DNA from: Flavobacteriaceae bacterium
GTDB taxonomy: Bacteria; Bacteroidota; Bacteroidia; Flavobacteriales; Flavobacteriaceae
DNA length: 9,500 nt
Reading direction: 5' to 3'
Assembly: GCA_013042825.1 (NCBI GenBank)
Contig: JABDPL010000129.1
Coordinates: forward strand, 1-9,500
The notes below the pieces were generated by a model. It had not been told where the DNA came from, ran no database searches, and worked only from the letters and a program-made list of their open reading frames with translations. Shown here piece by piece: positions 6,669 to 9,500 of this stretch. Every line of letters starts with the position of its first letter. Positions within the stretch are counted from its first letter, which is position 1. The position numbers and the translations under genes are program-made.

Positions 6669-6908
6669 ATGTCTAGCGAAGAACTCAAAAAGAATGTAGA
6701 AAAAGCGCTTGAAGAAATACGACCATTTCTTGAAAGTGACGGTGGTGATATTTCGCTGGTAGAGATCGAAGATGATAAATTGGTAAAGGTTCAATTACTG
6801 GGAGCCTGCACCAATTGCACTGTAAATCAAATGACCCTTCAATCAGGGGTCGAGATGACGATAAAGAAATACGCACCCCAGATTGAACGGGTCATCAATG
6901 TAAATTAA
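6669..6908 (+). CDS. nfu: Nfu-type (NifU C-terminal domain) Fe-S scaffold/carrier
   Basis: 79 residues, a stand-alone NifU C-terminal domain (PF01106). Such proteins hold a [4Fe-4S] cluster between the CxxC motifs of two subunits and deliver it to apo-enzymes. The helix KALEEIRPFLESDGGD (12-27) is a textbook start of the fold, and the cluster motif is GACTNC (45-50, C47 and C50), followed by the conserved TLQSGVEMTIKK (56-67). Length is normal for the minimal bacterial form. The ATG lies two bases after the mrp stop, so mrp and nfu are an operon and probably work on the same cluster-transfer pathway. The N-terminal IscU-like and degenerate domains found in larger NifU/NfuA proteins are absent, as in many Bacteroidota. 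A convergent gene begins to be read from the other strand 54 bases beyond the stop; I see no strong hairpin terminator there. Confidence 0.93.
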   Translation: MSSEELKKNVEKALEEIRPFLESDGGDISLVEIEDDKLVKVQLLGACTNCTVNQMTLQSGVEMTIKKYAPQIERVINVN

Positions 6909-6962
6909 GTCTCAAGGGCCGGGTCAGGTGAAAATTTCCTAACCAGTTAACCGTAATTCCCT

Positions 6963-7334
6963 TTACGAGAAAACCTGTTCTTTTCTCATAAATGAATCCA
7001 GGTTATTAGCCAGTTCATAACATCGACTTATTCTTGAATTGCAATAATCAGAACTGTCTGTATGCGACTCGCAAGCATGTCCGGATAAATTGATCTGCTC
7101 GAAGTTCCTGTTTAACTCTTTGCATTTGGAATACATGCGGTCAACATCAGGATAATCCCTGGGATCGATATCATTTTGAATCAGGTAACCCTTGAGATAA
7201 TTTTCAATAGCTATATGTGAGTTCTGGCAAACCAAGTAGCTTACGACATCTTCTTCGGGACGATAAAGCTCATCGCTGGCCTGCTTCAGTTTGCTTTTAG
7301 CCTCTTCAAAATATGGCTTTGCAGCGGTTCCCAT
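6963..7334 (-). CDS. Small HEPN-like domain protein downstream of nifJ
   Basis: 123 residues, soluble, mostly helical. Residues 9 to about 55 fit a HEPN domain: an initial amphipathic helix (YFEEAKSKLKQASDEL), then SYLVCQNSHIAIENYLKGYL (32-51), like the family's S-x-Y-x-x-Q-x-x-E-x-x-L-K-A-x-L helix, then the IDP turn and a further helix pair. HEPN proteins include ribonucleases, toxins, abortive-infection effectors and nucleotide-binding regulators. The catalytic RxxxxH motif of RNase HEPNs is not visible: RISRCYELANN (101-111) has arginines but no following histidine. There is also no adjacent MNT nucleotidyltransferase antitoxin. Five cysteines (36, 71, 88, 98, 105) are many for such a small cytoplasmic protein. 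It lies 67 bases downstream of nifJ on the same strand and may be co-transcribed with it. Function is not known; a nifJ-linked role is only a context-based guess. Confidence 0.72.
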   Translation of the reverse strand: MGTAAKPYFEEAKSKLKQASDELYRPEEDVVSYLVCQNSHIAIENYLKGYLIQNDIDPRDYPDVDRMYSKCKELNRNFEQINLSGHACESHTDSSDYCNSRISRCYELANNLDSFMRKEQVFS

Positions 7335-7401
7335 AGTGATTCCATTTATATTAAATATTATCGCTATTTAACAGATTGTAAGTCCAGTATCGCTCCTGAA
7401 A

Positions 7402-9500
7402 CTACATTTTTCTATAAATATCCAAACGTTCCCATTTGGTATCAACCTCTTCCTTGGCCTGTTCAAGAAGCATAGCTCCCAATTCGGCATTTTCCTTGAC
7501 CACTCTCGTGAATCTAGTCTCATTGTACATAAATTCCTCAAGTGGCAGTGTAGGCTCTTTAGAATCTAATTTGAACTTCTTGCCCTTTGGTTTAGCAGGA
7601 TCGAACCTGAATAGTGGCCAATATCCTGATTTTACGGCTCTTGACTGTTGCAAGGCGCCGTCCTTAAGATCGTACCCGTGTTCACCACAATGTGAATAAG
7701 CAATGATAATCGATGGTCCAGGATATGCGGCCGCCTCCTCAATAGCCTTTAAGGTTTGCTGGTCTTTTGCACCCATGGCAACCTGGGCAACATATACATT
7801 TTCATAGGATATAGCCTGTAAGGCCAGGCTTTTCTTACTGGTTCGTTTACCGGAAACTGAGAATTTAGCGCTTGCACCTAGAGGTGTTGCTTTTGATGTT
7901 TGTCCACCGGTGTTTGAATACACTTCTGTATCAAGAACCATGATGTTGATATTCTCGCCTGATGCCAGTATGTGGTCTACACCACCATAACCGATATCAT
8001 AGGCCCAGCCATCGCCACCTATCACCCAAACAGCCTTTTTTCTCAGATATTCAGATAATTGAGCAAGTTTGGCAGCCTGTGGATCATCCTTCAATCCTTT
8101 GAGAATTGAATCAAGCTTATCGATATCCTCGTGTTTTTTCGCTTTTTCCAACTCTGATGTTTCGGCATTTGAAAGAATAGACTCAACAAGATCACTTCCA
8201 ACCTTGTCTTCAAGGCCTTGCAACAGATCAACTGCGATCTCCTGTTTTTTGGTCAGGGCTAATCGCATACCAAGTCCGAATTCGGCATTGTCCTCAAACA
8301 AGGAGTTTGCCCAGGCCGGACCGCGATCATAAGCGTTGGTCTTGTAAGGCGTTGTTGGTAAATTACCACCATAGATCGATGAACAACCCGTTGCATTCGC
8401 TATCATGATGCTGTCTCCATAGAGTTGTGTGAGCATTTTGATATAAGGAGTCTCGCCGCATCCTGAACAGGCTCCGGAAAATTCAAACAACGGTTCAAGG
8501 AATTGCGACCCTTTAACATTGGTTATCTGAAGCGCTGTGCGATCGTAATCGGGTAAATCGATGAAATAATCCCAATTGGTATTTTCCGCGACCTCAACAT
8601 CAAGCTTCTTGTGCATGTTGATTGCCTTAAAGTTCTCGACCTCTTTACTGATAGCCGGACAAACAGCTACACAAAGATCACATCCTGTGCAATCCTCTGG
8701 CGAAACCTGCAATACATAAGATTCGGTTTCAGAGGTAAATGGTCGGCCCTTGGCAGGAACTGCCTTGAGGGTATCAGGAGCATCGGCAAGAACATTATTT
8801 GTAACGACCTTCGCACGAATAGCGGCATGCGGACATATGGCGACACACTTATTACATTGCGTACAAAGGTTTTCATCATCCCAAACCGGTATGAAATCGG
8901 CAATACCGCGTTTTTCATACTGGGTTGTACCTGTTGGAAAAGTTCCGTCAACAGGGAATGCACTTACGGGTAATTCATCACCGCGACCGGCCATGATCTT
9001 ACCGAGAACTTCCCTGACAAAGGGATCCATATCACCTGTAAGCGAAGGCTTGAACTCCTCTGTACTGGTAACCTTTTTCGGGTAATCAACCTTCTGAAGG
9101 TTCTCAAGGGACTTATCAACAGCGTTGAAGTTCATTTGAACGATCTTATCCCCTTTGTGGGAGTAAGATTTCACAATGGCATCCTTGATCTTTTTGATCG
9201 CTTCCTGCTGCGGAAGAATTCCTGATATAGCGAAGAAGCAAGTCTGAAGGACGGTATTGGTGCGCTTACCTAATTTGGCCTCATGTGCGACCTGGGTAGC
9301 GTCAATTACATAGAATTCAAGATCGTGATCGATGATCTCCTCCTGAATAGTATGCGGAAGTTTATCCCATATCTCTTCATTTGAATAAGGAGAATTCAAT
9401 AGGAAAGTTCCGCCTTGTTTAATATTCTTCAGTATGTCATATTTCTCAATAAAGTTAAACTGGTGACATGCGATGAAATCAGCCTTGTGGATCAAGTAGG
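7402..9500 (-). CDS. nifJ: Pyruvate:ferredoxin (flavodoxin) oxidoreductase, C-terminal part (runs off the right edge)
   Basis: About 698 residues are in the window. The reading frame stays open to the edge, with no ATG start, so roughly the first 480 of a typical 1,170-1,200 are missing. The enzyme converts pyruvate and CoA to acetyl-CoA and CO2, reducing ferredoxin or flavodoxin. Numbering from the codon at 9495, residues 1-140 are the end of the gamma domain (ACHQFNF, KRTNTVLQTCFFAISGILP). TTQYEKRGIADF (190-201) is the EKR linker. Two ferredoxin motifs follow, CTQCNKCVAICP (211-222) and CTGCDLCVAVCP (269-280). The thiamine-diphosphate domain has GACSGCG (C343, C346), ATGCSSIYGG (C371), IGGDGWAYDIGYGG (492-505), NTGGQTS (528-534) and SHCGEHG (C603), so all four proximal-cluster cysteines and the cofactor site are intact. 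The C-terminal tail is of the long type. The nearby convergent mrp-nfu genes could supply its clusters. Confidence 0.95.
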   Translation of the reverse strand, partial: YLIHKADFIACHQFNFIEKYDILKNIKQGGTFLLNSPYSNEEIWDKLPHTIQEEIIDHDLEFYVIDATQVAHEAKLGKRTNTVLQTCFFAISGILPQQEAIKKIKDAIVKSYSHKGDKIVQMNFNAVDKSLENLQKVDYPKKVTSTEEFKPSLTGDMDPFVREVLGKIMAGRGDELPVSAFPVDGTFPTGTTQYEKRGIADFIPVWDDENLCTQCNKCVAICPHAAIRAKVVTNNVLADAPDTLKAVPAKGRPFTSETESYVLQVSPEDCTGCDLCVAVCPAISKEVENFKAINMHKKLDVEVAENTNWDYFIDLPDYDRTALQITNVKGSQFLEPLFEFSGACSGCGETPYIKMLTQLYGDSIMIANATGCSSIYGGNLPTTPYKTNAYDRGPAWANSLFEDNAEFGLGMRLALTKKQEIAVDLLQGLEDKVGSDLVESILSNAETSELEKAKKHEDIDKLDSILKGLKDDPQAAKLAQLSEYLRKKAVWVIGGDGWAYDIGYGGVDHILASGENINIMVLDTEVYSNTGGQTSKATPLGASAKFSVSGKRTSKKSLALQAISYENVYVAQVAMGAKDQQTLKAIEEAAAYPGPSIIIAYSHCGEHGYDLKDGALQQSRAVKSGYWPLFRFDPAKPKGKKFKLDSKEPTLPLEEFMYNETRFTRVVKENAELGAMLLEQAKEEVDTKWERLDIYRKM

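Noticed and set aside
6909..6962. Possible bidirectional terminator between nfu and the HEPN-like gene
   Set aside because: I looked for a stem-loop with flanking T/A tracts in this 54-base convergent gap and found only short imperfect pairings.
7359..7394. TATCGCT direct repeat (7359-7365 and 7388-7394) between nifJ and the HEPN-like gene
   Set aside because: Two seven-base copies 29 bp apart are not on an integral-turn spacing and show no other structure; probably chance.
8611..9085. Plus-strand open frames of 87-120 codons opposite nifJ
   Set aside because: They are antisense to highly conserved ferredoxin and EKR segments of nifJ; the long open frames reflect nifJ codon usage.

Overview
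The window looks like chromosomal DNA from a member of the Bacteroidota, most likely a marine-type flavobacterium (class Flavobacteriia). This is inferred from protein style: a secreted lamin-tail-domain protein with a signal peptide ending in SFSQ, a TrmB with the FPDPQIKYKRTKHR variant, and a Mrp without the usual CxxC. It is also inferred from the absence of Shine-Dalgarno sequences and from TAnnTTTG-type -7 promoter elements. I see no rRNA, tRNA, CRISPR array, insertion sequence or phage gene, and no gene-free stretch longer than about 245 bases.

Layout. (1) Positions 1-724, minus strand: the N-terminal part of a secreted lamin-tail-domain protein that runs off the left edge. (2) 725-967: a divergent intergenic region with a candidate -7 element for the secreted protein and an 11-bp-period ATGTTA direct repeat ahead of the next operon. 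(3) 968-2694, plus: an OmpR/PhoB-type response regulator and a membrane histidine kinase, overlapping by one base. (4) 2668-3729, minus: a MurG-like GT-B glycosyltransferase whose 3' end overlaps the kinase gene tail to tail by 27 bp. (5) 3782-5426, plus: a tight three-gene unit of trmB (tRNA m7G46 methyltransferase), a LysE-family transporter starting at TTG, and an alkyltransferase-like (ATL) DNA-damage protein with PAHRV in place of PCHRV. (6) 5491-6908, plus: a good Bacteroidota promoter followed by mrp and a small nfu, both Fe-S cluster assembly or carrier proteins. (7) 6963-9500, minus: a HEPN-like small protein downstream of nifJ (pyruvate:ferredoxin/flavodoxin oxidoreductase), which runs off the right edge.

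How they fit together. The right third has an iron-sulfur theme: nifJ encodes an enzyme with three [4Fe-4S] sites, all ligands for which are visible, and mrp-nfu, convergent to it, are cluster carriers. The two-component pair is probably self-contained and may be autoregulated through the ATGTTA repeat. The trmB-lysE-ATL unit looks like housekeeping genes sharing a transcript, not one pathway. I do not see a convincing undescribed multi-gene system. The items most worth a second look are the HEPN-like protein behind nifJ, the single-cysteine Mrp, the PhoB-style repeat and the cysteine-less alkyltransferase homologue.
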